DNA of 64,000 nucleotides from assembly GCA_003343905.1 (NCBI GenBank), contig QAKI01000040.1:124001-188000 (forward strand), given 5' to 3'. The position numbers and the translations under genes are program-made. The notes under the pieces were generated by a model. It was not told where the DNA came from. It made no database searches and saw nothing but the letters and a program-made list of their open reading frames with translations. The DNA is from Subdoligranulum variabile (GTDB lineage: Bacteria; Bacillota; Clostridia; Oscillospirales; Ruminococcaceae). Every line of letters begins with the position of its first letter. Within the stretch, counting starts at the first letter, position 1. Shown here piece after piece: positions 36,839-44,977 of this stretch.

Positions 36839-37192
36839 CTACGGCGCGGCTTCTATGCTCAGGCTGGCCTTTGCGGGCAGGCAGGCGGCCCAGTCGCCCT
36901 CCCGCCGCAGCGTGCCGAAGCCCTCGCAGTTATGGTCGGGGCAGGGGCTGTCCACAAAGGCGATGCCCCCGTCCGCCACCTGCAAGTGGATGGTATATAC
37001 GCCGGTGTCGATGTCATACCGGGCGTCTTTCGTCAGGTCGATGACCTGTTCGGTCTGGGGGTCGCCGTACCGCAGCACGGCCACCGTGCCGGGGCCGCCG
37101 CGCGTCAGCGCGAACAGCGCCGCCGCCAGCGCCAGCAGCACGGCGGTGAACAGCAGGTCCCGGCGGTGCCCCTGCCAGAATTTTTTTATCAT
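36839..37192 (-). CDS. NusG domain II-containing membrane-anchored protein
   Basis: A 117-residue protein has one N-terminal membrane helix (DLLFTAVLLALAAALFALT). An exported beta-barrel domain of the NusG_II type follows (YDIDTGVYTIHLQVADGGIA, FVDSPCPDHNCEGFG). The CPDHNC motif is the hallmark of this clostridial family. It often accompanies genes of electron transfer or thiamine-like lipoproteins, but here it is coupled to RNase Z by a four-base overlap. The function is unknown. Confidence 0.82.
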   Translation of the reverse strand: MIKKFWQGHRRDLLFTAVLLALAAALFALTRGGPGTVAVLRYGDPQTEQVIDLTKDARYDIDTGVYTIHLQVADGGIAFVDSPCPDHNCEGFGTLRREGDWAACLPAKASLSIEAAP

Positions 37193-38082
37193 GCTTCTTT
37201 GTCAAACTCCAGTTCCAGCCGCATCCCGTCCTCCCCGGCCACGGCGGCGGGGTATTCCCCGCGGGCGGCGGCCAGTCCGGGGGCCGTGTCGGTCACAGCG
37301 GCGCTGTAATGGGTCAGCCACAGGCGGCGCGCCCCGGCCCGCGCCGCCAGCGCGCCGGTCTCCCGGCAGGTGGCATGGCCGTACAGCCGGGCTTTGGGCA
37401 GGTCGGCGTCCGTGGCATAGGTGGCGTCCATGCAGAGCAGGTCGGCGTCCCGCGCGGCGGCTTCCAGCGCCGGGCAGGGGCGGGTGTCGGTGGCGTAGAC
37501 CACCCGCAGGCCCCGCCGGGGCGGCCCCAACACCTGATCGGGCGTGAAGCCCCCCGCCGCCTCGCCGCTTTGCAGCCGCTTCCACAGGGCCACCGGGATG
37601 CCCGCGGCCCGCGCCTTCTGGGGGTCGAACCGCCCGGCCCGCGGCAGGGCCAGCGCGTAGCCGCAGCAGGGCACCCGGTGTTCCAGTGGGAAGGCTTCAA
37701 CCCGCAGGTCCCCCGCAGCCAAAGGCCCGGCCGCCTGCCACCGCACCGGGAAGGGCAGCGCCCCGGCCAGCGCCATGACGGCGGCGGCCACCGCCTGCTG
37801 CCCCTCGCCGGGGCCGGTCACGGTCAGGGGTTCGGTGCGGCCCAGGCTGGCCAGCGTTTGCAGCAGCCCCGGCAGCCCCAAAATATGGTCCCCGTGGTAG
37901 TGGGTCAGCAGCACGGCGTCCAGCCGGTAGGCGCTGACGCCCCACCGGCGCAGGGCGGTCTGGGTGCCCTCGCCGCAGTCCAGCAGCACGCCGCGCCCGG
38001 CGGCGAACACCGCCATGGCGGCCAGCGCCCGGCCGGGCAGCGGCTGTGTGCCGCCGGTGCCCAGCAGTGTGACGGTCAGCAT
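37189..38082 (-). CDS. rnz: Ribonuclease Z / MBL-fold tRNA 3'-endonuclease
   Basis: A 297-residue metallo-beta-lactamase-fold protein starts at ATG 38082 after AAGGGGG. Residues include LTVTLLGTGGTQPLPGR, LLDCGEGTQ and the zinc motif LLTHYHGDHILGLPG, then FPLEHRVPCCGYAL, VVYATDTRPC and LWLTHYSA. RNase Z removes the 3' trailer of pre-tRNAs. The length suits the short RNase Z form. The PxKxRN loop and exosite arm are hard to see, so a general MBL hydrolase remains possible. Confidence 0.82.
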   Translation of the reverse strand: MLTVTLLGTGGTQPLPGRALAAMAVFAAGRGVLLDCGEGTQTALRRWGVSAYRLDAVLLTHYHGDHILGLPGLLQTLASLGRTEPLTVTGPGEGQQAVAAAVMALAGALPFPVRWQAAGPLAAGDLRVEAFPLEHRVPCCGYALALPRAGRFDPQKARAAGIPVALWKRLQSGEAAGGFTPDQVLGPPRRGLRVVYATDTRPCPALEAAARDADLLCMDATYATDADLPKARLYGHATCRETGALAARAGARRLWLTHYSAAVTDTAPGLAAARGEYPAAVAGEDGMRLELEFDKEA

Positions 38083-38198
38083 GGCAAGCCCCCTTCCCCA
38101 ACAGTACCCCAGTTTACGGAACCCATTATAACACATTTGGCAAGGAATAGAAAATCCGGGCGGCGCCGTCATGCAAATTTTACATTTTGCCAGTTTGC

Positions 38199-38323
38199 CT
38201 TTTATTCTTTTCTTGAAAGAAAAGAACCAAAAGAACTTTCCACCAAAAAGGCTGTGGGGCCGCGGCCCCCACAGCCTTTTTCTTTGGAGTTTCTTCGATT
38301 CCTTCTTTGCAAAGAAGGAATGA
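38199..38323. repeat. Triple-palindrome intergenic repeat, copy A
   Basis: Three palindromes follow each other: TTCTTTTCTTGAAAGAAAAGAA, then a GC-rich hairpin AAAAAGGCTGTGGGG/CCCCACAGCCTTTTT with a short loop, then TTCCTTCTTTGCAAAGAAGGAA. The same element recurs at 41631 with nearly identical spacers. Here it lies between divergent genes, where a terminator alone would be out of place on one side. The rest of the 605-base gap (38083-38687) holds GC-rich sequence before the phosphatase gene, including AAAGGAAAGGAAG as its ribosome site. Confidence 0.82.
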
Positions 38324-38687
38324 CCCGCCCCATCGGCCGGGCACGCCGGGGCGGGGACGTTTCGCCGTTTTTCTTCTGCAAATTTTTTGGATAAAAACCG
38401 CCCCCGCCATGCAGGCAGATTTTACACGCGCCGGGCTGTGCCAAGATCTGGTAAAGTCTCCGTAAAGCCTTGCGCGAAAGCGTTGAAAGCGGCTTTTGCC
38501 TGTGGTATAGTCCGTTTTGGGCCCGGGGAAAGCCCCGGGCGGCCGCGCGGTCTGTCCGCCCGGTCGCCCGGCGCCCCCCAACAGATTCGGTTCACCGGGC
38601 GCGCGCCGGCCCGCCGGCAGCCCCCCGGTGACAACAGCGTTCGCTGCGGCGAGCGCCGTCAGTCAAAGGAAAGGAAGAAACAAGCCA

Positions 38688-40364
38688 ATGCGGAAAAATG
38701 CCATCTCCCTCCTGCTCACCTGCGCCATGCTGACCAGCCTTCTGGCCGGCTGCGGCGCGAGCAGCTCCAGCGAAACCACGTCTGCCAGCGAAGCCGCCCC
38801 CTCCAGTGAAGCCGCTTCGTCGAGCGCCGCTTCCGGTGAAGAAACGGCCACCGCCGAGACCGGCGCGGTCTCGGTCTCGGCCCTGCCCGACCAGTACAAC
38901 GACTCCAGCGTGACCGGCGCCGACTGGGACGCCTGGGTCGCGCAGTGGGATTCCGTTGCCACCGACTACACCAAAGTTTCGCTGACGCCCGGCGCGGACG
39001 AGACCCAGCTCAACTTTGCCTGGTACTCCAAGACCGCCGACGGCGCGGCCACTCCGGTCGTCCACTTTGGCACCGACCCGGACGCTTTGCAGGAATTCAC
39101 CGGCGAGAGCGGCACGGTGGACCCCGAACTGACGGGCGGCGAAGCCTATGACTACAACCACGTCACCGTCACCGGCCTGACCGAGAACACCACCTACTAC
39201 TACACCGTCGAGAAAAGCGGCGTCGAGACCGAGCCCGTCGAATACACGACCGGCAGCTTCTCGGACCTGAACCTGCTCTATGTCGGCGACCCGCAGATCG
39301 GCGCGTCCACCGGCAAGCCCCAGGGCGGTGAAGAACTGGTCAACGACAGCGGCGCGGCCAACACCGCCGCCCGCAACGACGGCTACGGCTGGAACCGCAC
39401 GCTGGAGATCGCCGCCGAACAGAACCCCGACCTCAACTTCATCATCTCGGCCGGCGACCAGATCAACAAGACCGGCAAACCCAAAGAGGAAGAATATGCT
39501 TCCTACCTGAACCCCGAACTGCTGGCCGGTCTGCCCGTTGCCACCACCATCGGCAACCATGACTCGCTCAACCCGGATTACAGCTACCACTTCTACAACC
39601 CCAACCAGACCGAAAACGGCCTGACCGAAGCGGGCGGCGACTACTACTACAGCTACGGCCCGGCGGTTTTCATCGTGCTCAACACCAACAACTACAATGC
39701 GGCCGAACACCAGAAGACCGTGGAGGAAGCCATCGCCGCCTACCCCGACGCCACCTGGAGGATCGTCACGCTGCACCAGGACATCTACGGTTCCGGGTAT
39801 GACCACTCCGACACCGACGGCATGATCCTGCGCACCCAGTTGACCCCGATCTTTGACGCGAACGACATCGACGTCGTGCTGCAGGGCCACGACCACACCT
39901 ACAGCCGCACCAAGATGCTGTCCGGCGACGGGCAGACCCACGACAGCTATTCGATGCCGATGAACGAGGACGGCACCGACTACGACTGGGATCACGCGAT
40001 GAACGCCGAGACCGGCGAACTCTACACCCTCTGGCCTGAGGAAGGCGACGCCGAGGGCGAAGCCTCCAAGCAGGCATTTGTGGACGGCAACGCCTGCTAT
40101 ACCATCGAGGACACCGACGGCAACGAACTGACCGACCCCGAAGGCATCCTTTACATGACCGCCAACTCGGCTTCCGGCTCCAAGTTCTACGAACTGCTGG
40201 GCACCCAGCAGGATTACGTCGCGGTGCGCAGCCAGAACTGGCTGCCCAGCTACAGCGTGCTGCACATCACGGACGACACCTTCTCGATCGACACCTACCA
40301 GATCACCGATGACGGCGCGGTGGAGCAGATCGACGATACCTTCACCATCCACAAGACCGTGTAA
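38688..40364 (+). CDS. Purple acid phosphatase-like metallophosphoesterase lipoprotein
   Basis: A 558-residue surface lipoprotein has a signal ending in LLAGC, with the modified cysteine at residue 22. A Ser/Glu/Ala-rich linker and a fibronectin-like N-terminal domain (WYSKTADGAATPVVHFGTDP, ENTTYYYTVEKSG) follow. The calcineurin-type phosphatase domain has all metal motifs: LLYVGDPQIGAS, IISAGDQIN, TTIGNHDS, RIVTLHQDIYGSG and VVLQGHDHTYSRT. It probably releases phosphate from extracellular esters. ATG 38688 is chosen over 38517 because the lipoprotein signal and ribosome site fit it. Confidence 0.92.
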   Translation: MRKNAISLLLTCAMLTSLLAGCGASSSSETTSASEAAPSSEAASSSAASGEETATAETGAVSVSALPDQYNDSSVTGADWDAWVAQWDSVATDYTKVSLTPGADETQLNFAWYSKTADGAATPVVHFGTDPDALQEFTGESGTVDPELTGGEAYDYNHVTVTGLTENTTYYYTVEKSGVETEPVEYTTGSFSDLNLLYVGDPQIGASTGKPQGGEELVNDSGAANTAARNDGYGWNRTLEIAAEQNPDLNFIISAGDQINKTGKPKEEEYASYLNPELLAGLPVATTIGNHDSLNPDYSYHFYNPNQTENGLTEAGGDYYYSYGPAVFIVLNTNNYNAAEHQKTVEEAIAAYPDATWRIVTLHQDIYGSGYDHSDTDGMILRTQLTPIFDANDIDVVLQGHDHTYSRTKMLSGDGQTHDSYSMPMNEDGTDYDWDHAMNAETGELYTLWPEEGDAEGEASKQAFVDGNACYTIEDTDGNELTDPEGILYMTANSASGSKFYELLGTQQDYVAVRSQNWLPSYSVLHITDDTFSIDTYQITDDGAVEQIDDTFTIHKTV

Positions 40365-40383
40365 AAAGCCCTGCCCCCCTCCT

Positions 40384-40419
40384 GGCCTCGCCGCTGGCTT
40401 CTGCCCGGCGGGGCCTTTT
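40384..40419 (+). terminator. Intrinsic terminator after the phosphatase gene
   Basis: GGCCTCGCCG (40384-40393) pairs with CGGCGGGGCC (40406-40415) over ten positions with one G-T pair, followed by TTTT. It ends the phosphatase transcript 20 bases after its stop. Confidence 0.82.
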
Positions 40420-40479
40420 GTATCCCCGCGGCCGGGTCCCCGGATGCGGCCCCCATGCCCATGAATAGGAGAAAAATCC

Positions 40480-41625
40480 ATGCAGAAAAAGATCCTGTCC
40501 TTTATCCGCCGCTGGTGGCTGATCGCCGCCGTGCTGCTTTTGGCCGTCGTTGCGGCCGCCGCCCTGCACCATGTGCAAAAAACGCAGTTGATCAACCGCA
40601 CCGGGCAGACCTTTGAAAAAGGCGTCGTCACCGCCGTCCTGCGGGACAATCTGGAACCGGACGGCAGCCGGGTGGGCGACCAGCTCGTGGCGGTGGAGAT
40701 GACCACCGGCGTGCGCAAGGGGCAGACCATCGAGATGACGAGCAGTTCGGGCTATCTGTTCGGCGCCGCCTGCACCGAGGGCATGCACGTCGTCGTCATG
40801 CAGAGCGTGGCGGGCGACTCGACCGTTTCCAGCGTATATTCGCAGGACCGCGGCGGCATCCTGATTTTATTCGCGGTGCTGTACCTGGCGGCGCTGGTCC
40901 TCATCGGCGGCTGGCAGGGCTTCAAAGGCGCGCTGGGGCTGGCATTCGCCTTTCTGGCGCTGCTCTATCTGTATCTGCCGCTGGTGTACCTGGGCTGGCC
41001 GCCGCTGTGGACCTCGGTGCTGATCTGTGCCGTCACCACCGCCGTGACCATGTACCTGATCGGCGGCCCAACGCTCAAAACGCTGGTCGCCAGCGCGGGC
41101 ACGGTGGCGGGCACGATGATCGCCGGGCTGGTGGCGACCGTTTTTGGCTGGGCCACCGGCATCTCCGGCTGGAATGTTTCGGACATTGAAACGCTCATCA
41201 CGCTCTGGAACACCAACGGCATCAACGTGGGGGAACTGCTGTTTGCGGGGCTGCTGATCTCAAGCCTGGGCGCGGTGATGGACGTGGCCATGTCGGTCGC
41301 CAGTTCGATGGGCGAAGTGCTGGCCCAGAACCCGACTATCCGCCGCGGGGCGCTGTTTGCGTCGGGTATGCGCATCGGCCGCGACATGATGGGCACCGAC
41401 AGCAACACCCTGATCCTGGCCTTTGCAGGCGGCAGCGTCAGCATGCTGCTTTTGAACTACGCCTACGACCTGCCCGCCCTGCAGATCCTCAACTCCAACA
41501 ACATCGGCATTGCGGTCATGCAGGGGTTGGCGGGCAGCTTCGGCGTGGTGCTGGCGGTGCCGGTCACCGTCGCGCTCGCCACGCTGCTATACACCGCCCA
41601 CCGCAAACCGGCTGCGGCCGAATGA
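40480..41625 (+). CDS. YibE/F family membrane protein
   Basis: A 381-residue protein has an N-terminal helix, a small extracytoplasmic OB-like domain (GVVTAVLRDNLEPDGSRVGD, VEMTTGVRKGQ), then about seven helices. Family motifs include ILILFAVLYLAALVLIGGWQ, GWATGISGWNVSDIETLI and SSLGAVMDVAMSVASSM, typical of YibE/F proteins from Firmicutes. The function is not established; transport has been suggested. It lies after a terminator and convergent with ridA. Confidence 0.87.
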   Translation: MQKKILSFIRRWWLIAAVLLLAVVAAAALHHVQKTQLINRTGQTFEKGVVTAVLRDNLEPDGSRVGDQLVAVEMTTGVRKGQTIEMTSSSGYLFGAACTEGMHVVVMQSVAGDSTVSSVYSQDRGGILILFAVLYLAALVLIGGWQGFKGALGLAFAFLALLYLYLPLVYLGWPPLWTSVLICAVTTAVTMYLIGGPTLKTLVASAGTVAGTMIAGLVATVFGWATGISGWNVSDIETLITLWNTNGINVGELLFAGLLISSLGAVMDVAMSVASSMGEVLAQNPTIRRGALFASGMRIGRDMMGTDSNTLILAFAGGSVSMLLLNYAYDLPALQILNSNNIGIAVMQGLAGSFGVVLAVPVTVALATLLYTAHRKPAAAE

Positions 41626-41630
41626 CGGTT

Positions 41631-41749
41631 TTTATTCTTTTCTTGAAAGAAAAGAACCAAAAGAACTTTACACCAAAAAGGCTATGGGGCCGCGGCCCCA
41701 TAGCCTTTTTCTTTGGAGTTTCTTCGATTCCTTCTTTGCAAAGAAGGAA
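41631..41749. repeat. Triple-palindrome intergenic repeat, copy B
   Basis: This is the second copy of the element at 38199. The central palindrome here is a perfect 26-mer centred on GGGGCCGCGGCCCC. It differs from copy A by a G-to-A change on one arm and the matching C-to-T change on the other, so pairing is kept. It lies between convergent genes, where the T-flanked hairpin can serve as a terminator in both directions. Confidence 0.85.
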
Positions 41750-41795
41750 TGATTCGTTCCCTCGGCTTTCCCGTCCCCATCGACGGACATGCGTT

Positions 41796-42167
41796 TCAGC
41801 GCACGGCGATGCACTCGATCTCGACCAGCGCGCCTTTGGGCAGCGCGGCCACCTGCACGCAGCTCCGGGCGGGCACCGTCTGCCCGAAGGCTTCGGCGTA
41901 CACCTCGTTGACGGTGCCGAAGTCCCCCAGGTCCTGCACGAACACGGTGGTCTTGACCACGTCGGCCAGGGTCAGCCCGGCTTCGGCCAGCACGGCGCGC
42001 AGGTTCGCCAGCGACTGGCGGGTCTGGGCAGCCACACCCTCGGCCAGTGCGCCCGTGGCGGGGTCCAGCCCCAACTGGCCGCTGCAATAGACGGTGCTGC
42101 CGGTATCCACGGCCTGCACATAGGGGCCAAGGGCAGCGGGGGCTTTATCGGTAACGATACGTTTCAT
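41796..42167 (-). CDS. ridA: RidA family reactive intermediate deaminase
   Basis: A 123-residue RidA/YjgF protein contains GPYVQAVDTGSTVYCSGQLG, QSLANLRAVLAEAGLTLADV and KTTVFVQDLGDFGTVNEVYA, ending PARSCVQVAALPKGALVEIE. The arginine of PARSCVQV is the residue that holds the enamine/imine substrate in active family members. It hydrolyses reactive 2-aminoacrylate and similar imines made by PLP enzymes. The start is ATG 42167, with GGAG upstream. Confidence 0.93.
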   Translation of the reverse strand: MKRIVTDKAPAALGPYVQAVDTGSTVYCSGQLGLDPATGALAEGVAAQTRQSLANLRAVLAEAGLTLADVVKTTVFVQDLGDFGTVNEVYAEAFGQTVPARSCVQVAALPKGALVEIECIAVR

Positions 42168-42281
42168 ACAAAAACACTCCTTCCGGCGCGGACGCCCCCA
42201 GTGGGCGCCCATCCACTGTCCCTATTGTACCGCATCCCGCCGGAAAAAGCCAGTGCGTTGCGCGCCGGAAGGCCCGGTGAT

Positions 42282-43277
42282 TCAGGCTTTCACCTCATTG
42301 GGCAGCGGTTCGCCGCGCTCGAAGGCGCGGGCGTTCTCCATGGTGGTGATGGCGATGCTTTGCAGCGCCGTCCGGGTGAAGAACGCCTGATGGCTGGTGA
42401 TGACTACATTGGGGAAGCTGAGCAGCACGGGCACCACCTCGTTGCAAAGCACGTCGTTGGAAAAATCCTCAAACACCTGGCCGTCCTCGTCCTCGTAGAC
42501 ATCCAGCCCCACGCCCGCGAACTTGCGGCGGCGCAGCGCGTCGATCAGGGCGTCGGTGTCGATCAGCCCGCCCCGGCTGGTGTTCACCAGAATGGCGTGG
42601 TCCCGCATCAGGGCCAGCGTGCCCGCGTTGAGCAGGTGGTGGGTGTCGGCGGTCAGGGGACAGTGCAGGCTGACCAGATCGGCGGCGCGCAGCAGTTCGG
42701 GCAGTTCCACATAGCGGGCGATGCCTTCCAGCGCGGGGTTCTGGAACTGGTCGCATGCCAGCACGGTCATGCCGTAACCGTAGCAGATGCGTGCCATGGC
42801 CGCGCCGATGCGCCCGGTACCCACGATGCCCGCGCAGGCCCCGTAGAGGTTGTGGCCCAGCAGGCCGTCCAGCGCGAAGTTGTTGTTGCGCACCTTGATA
42901 TAGGCTTTGCAGATGCGGCGGTTGGCGGCCTGGGCCAGCGCCATGGCGTGTTCGGCCACGGCTTCGGGGCTGTAGCCCGGCACGCGCAGCACCGTGATGC
43001 CCAGCCGCGCGGCGGCGGGCAGGTCTACGTTGTTGTACCCGGCGCAGCGCATCAGCAGCAGCCGGACCCCCGCAGCGGACAGTGCTTCCAGCACGGGGGC
43101 CGAACAATCGCTGTTCACGAAGGCACAGGCCGCGTCGCCGCCCCGCGCCAGGGGCGCGGTGTCCGCGTCCAGGTTGGCGGTCAGGAATTTGATGGTGCAG
43201 CCATAGTCAGGGTCAGCGGCCAGCGGGTCGAAATAGATATGGTCGTAGTCCCGCGCGCCGAAAAAGATGATCTTCAT
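42282..43277 (-). CDS. ldhA: D-lactate dehydrogenase (D-2-hydroxyacid dehydrogenase family)
   Basis: A 331-residue NAD-dependent enzyme contains LLLMRCAGYNNVDLPAAARL, the Rossmann motif GIVGTGRIGAAMARICYGYG, SLHCPLTADTHHLLN, LVNTSRGGLIDTDALIDALR and VVITSHQAFFTRTAL. The catalytic arginine, glutamate and histidine fall in the NTSRGG, VYEDEDGQVFEDFS and TSHQAF segments. It reduces pyruvate to D-lactate in fermentation, and D-lactate is a known product of Faecalibacterium relatives. It lies leftward, upstream of ridA, as a separate unit. Confidence 0.9.
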   Translation of the reverse strand: MKIIFFGARDYDHIYFDPLAADPDYGCTIKFLTANLDADTAPLARGGDAACAFVNSDCSAPVLEALSAAGVRLLLMRCAGYNNVDLPAAARLGITVLRVPGYSPEAVAEHAMALAQAANRRICKAYIKVRNNNFALDGLLGHNLYGACAGIVGTGRIGAAMARICYGYGMTVLACDQFQNPALEGIARYVELPELLRAADLVSLHCPLTADTHHLLNAGTLALMRDHAILVNTSRGGLIDTDALIDALRRRKFAGVGLDVYEDEDGQVFEDFSNDVLCNEVVPVLLSFPNVVITSHQAFFTRTALQSIAITTMENARAFERGEPLPNEVKA

Positions 43278-44061
43278 GGGGAGCCCTCCTTTTTGGGGAG
43301 AGTATGGCCCCCGCGCCGCCGCGTTATGCGGGGCAGGCGGGCGTCCTGATTTTTGCTGCCCATAAAGTTTCGGGCAGCGGAGACGCGGCGTGCCCCCCCC
43401 TGCTGCAACACGAAAAACAAGCCATATCGTTCCCGCCGGTCCCGTAGGGCGGGGTCTTGACCCCGCCGCGCGGCATCCCGGCAGGCGGGCGGCTCCGGGT
43501 TACAATACCCCTCAGGCCGCTGCGCGGCCAGCTCCCCTGAGAGGGGAGCCTTTTGGGTGGGTCACAACTCGAAAAGCGTCACCTAAAAAAGAAGTCTTTA
43601 AGAGGCAGTAGAGTAAATCCTCCCCTTCAGGGGCTGCGGAGTCGAGCGCCGCCTGCGGCGGATGTGGTAAGGCAAACTGCCTTTCCTGGCGTCATAGTCG
43701 CCTTTTCGGCGATTCAATACAGAGGTTCGCCCTTCGCTTATCGCTCCGGTCGTTGCCGCTTCGCGGCAAGGCAGCGGTCGCAGAATGCAAGCGCCGCGCC
43801 AAGGCGCGCAGCATGATGCGTTAACCGCAACCCGTGGGTGTCTGCGAAGCAGACGGAAGGTTTTTTGCACCTCCCGGAAGGCATGACATACCAGGAAATT
43901 TGCACGCTTTTCTTTTGTGTGTAGGGGCGGCCTGCAGGCCGCCCGTGGTTCTTTTCCATAGCCCCAAACCTTTGCAGGCAACAAAACCCCGGCGGCCGCC
44001 CCCCACAAAAATACCGCTTATGAAATACACCATACCGTTATTCCCCCAACGCCCGCCAAAC
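43278..44061. repeat. Gene-free region packed with short GC hairpin repeats
   Basis: No gene is supported on either strand. The stretch contains the dispersed palindrome GGCGGGGTCTTGACCCCGCC (43447-43466) and CCTCAGGCCGCTGCGCGGCC, followed by AGCTCCCCTGAGAGGGGAGC (near 43510-43552). It also contains many small stem-loops such as TTGCCGCTTCGCGGCAA, GTCTGCGAAGCAGAC and GGGCGGCCTGCAGGCCGCCC. Such mosaics of short hairpins are usual in intergenic regions of Oscillospiraceae. Apparent frames here follow the repeats and have no family features. Confidence 0.7.
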
Positions 44062-44098
44062 AAAAACACCCCCGCGCCCGGCATGCCGGGCGCGGGGG
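44062..44098 (-). terminator. Intrinsic terminator of the interrupted surface-protein gene
   Basis: A perfect 30-base palindrome (44069-44098) is followed on the minus strand by TGTTTTTG. It lies 25 bases after the stop codon of the truncated gene, so the host gene's 3' end is intact. Confidence 0.85.
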
Positions 44099-44123
44099 GC
44101 GCGTTACTTTACGCGGTCAGGGA

Positions 44124-44300
44124 TCAGTCCTTACCGTGGCGGCGCTTGCGCACCACCAGCAGCACCACGAGGGCCGCGGCCGCCGCTGCCGCTGCTGCGG
44201 TCAGCGCGCCGACAGGCATATCGTCGCTGGTCTGGGGAACCGTCGCCGCCGTGGGCGCCGCCGGAGCGGGCGCTTCGTTGGTGACGTTCACCGTCGTGGT
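44124..44300 (-). pseudogene. 3' stub of a sortase-anchored surface protein, interrupted by the prophage
   Basis: The last 58 codons of a leftward gene remain. They encode a Pro/Ala-rich spacer (TNEAPAPAAPTAATV) and a cell-wall sorting signal: the LPXTG-like PQTSDD, a hydrophobic helix (GALTAAAAAAAAALVVLLVV) and the basic tail RKRRHGKD. Upstream of codon 1 of this stub, at 44301, the composition changes abruptly to AT-rich sequence beginning TGTGAGTTTA. The rest of the surface protein should lie to the right of the prophage, outside the window. Confidence 0.72.
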
Positions 44301-44680
44301 TGTGAGTTTACGGGGAGAATGAAAAAACGGGTTTGAACGGCGGACGGGGCGGAGATGGAAGTGCAAGAAAGCGCAAAATGACGATTTTTAACCAAATAGC
44401 GAAAAATATTTTGAAGCGCGACTGGAAAACTGCGCACAAAAAATGCAAGCTCTTGAAAAAGGGCTTGCAATTTTTTTTGACCGTTTTTGCGGGTTTTGTG
44501 GAATCAAAAAGCGAATAAAGCAAACGCATTTAAGAACGTTTAAGAAGAAGCGGTCCGCGCTTGTACACGGGCGCAGTATATGACGATTCTGCGTGTATTA
44601 AATGCTTATTAAATTGCATTTATGACTTTCAAAAAGTGCGTTTAATTGAGTTCCCAGAAGGTGGCTTGCGTTGGGGCAAC
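44301..44680 (+). promoter_or_regulatory. Prophage left end: candidate transposase-binding sites and an insulating terminator
   Basis: This AT-rich, gene-free stretch holds repeated motifs (CGCATTTAAG, ACGTTTAAGAAG, TGTATTAAATG, GTGCGTTTAATTG) that could be MuA or repressor end sites. TGCAAGCTC (44444-44452) pairs with GGGCTTGCA (44461-44469) and is followed by eight T residues, an intrinsic terminator on the plus strand. Such a terminator near the end would insulate the phage from host transcription. Confidence 0.5.
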
Positions 44681-44686
44681 GAGACG

Positions 44687-44717
44687 AAATGACCGGACAT
44701 TTTATGTCCGGTCATTT
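44687..44717. repeat. Inverted repeat of a TGTCCGGTCA motif
   Basis: AAATGACCGGACAT (44687-44700) and its exact complement (44704-44717) are separated by TTT. A third copy of the motif (AATGTCCGGTCA) lies at 44783-44794, and a half copy at 44722. The spacing suggests a protein-binding site. A short frame across it (44689-44856) cannot be ruled out as a gene but has weak support. Confidence 0.6.
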
Positions 44718-44977
44718 GCAGCATGTCCGATTCGATAACTACGCGGAATTCTTAAGATTTGCAGTAAAAAATGCGAGTTACAAAATGTCCGGTCAAGAAA
44801 TACCTTTTATGGTACTTCCAATTATTTTGCGAATTAGAGAGGGTGTGTTGATTTGATTGGCTTTCAAATCATAAAATCGAATGTTTGTTGCGTCAAAAAG
44901 ATTGCTGAAAAATAATCCAAAACGTTATTTTCTAACAAAAACAGGACGAAAAGAGTCTACCTGTGATACAGTACCCC

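Noticed and set aside
27622..37000. Many long plus-strand frames (for example 28200-30053, 31017-32390, 32523-35312)
   Set aside because: They are antisense to recognised genes, have repetitive Gly/Ala/Arg composition and arise from the high-GC third positions of the true minus-strand genes.
38592..40730. A 712-codon minus-strand frame
   Set aside because: It is antisense to the phosphatase gene, which has a lipoprotein signal and all catalytic motifs. The antisense peptide shows only Gly/Val-rich text.
43278..44061. Possible CRISPR array or small genes in the hairpin-rich gap
   Set aside because: The hairpins differ in sequence and spacing, so there is no constant repeat with regular spacers, and no cas gene is in the window.
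44671..44856. Small plus-strand frame across the TGTCCGGTCA repeats
   Set aside because: The start overlaps the inverted repeat, there is no good ribosome site and no family signal. The repeats are more likely regulatory DNA.
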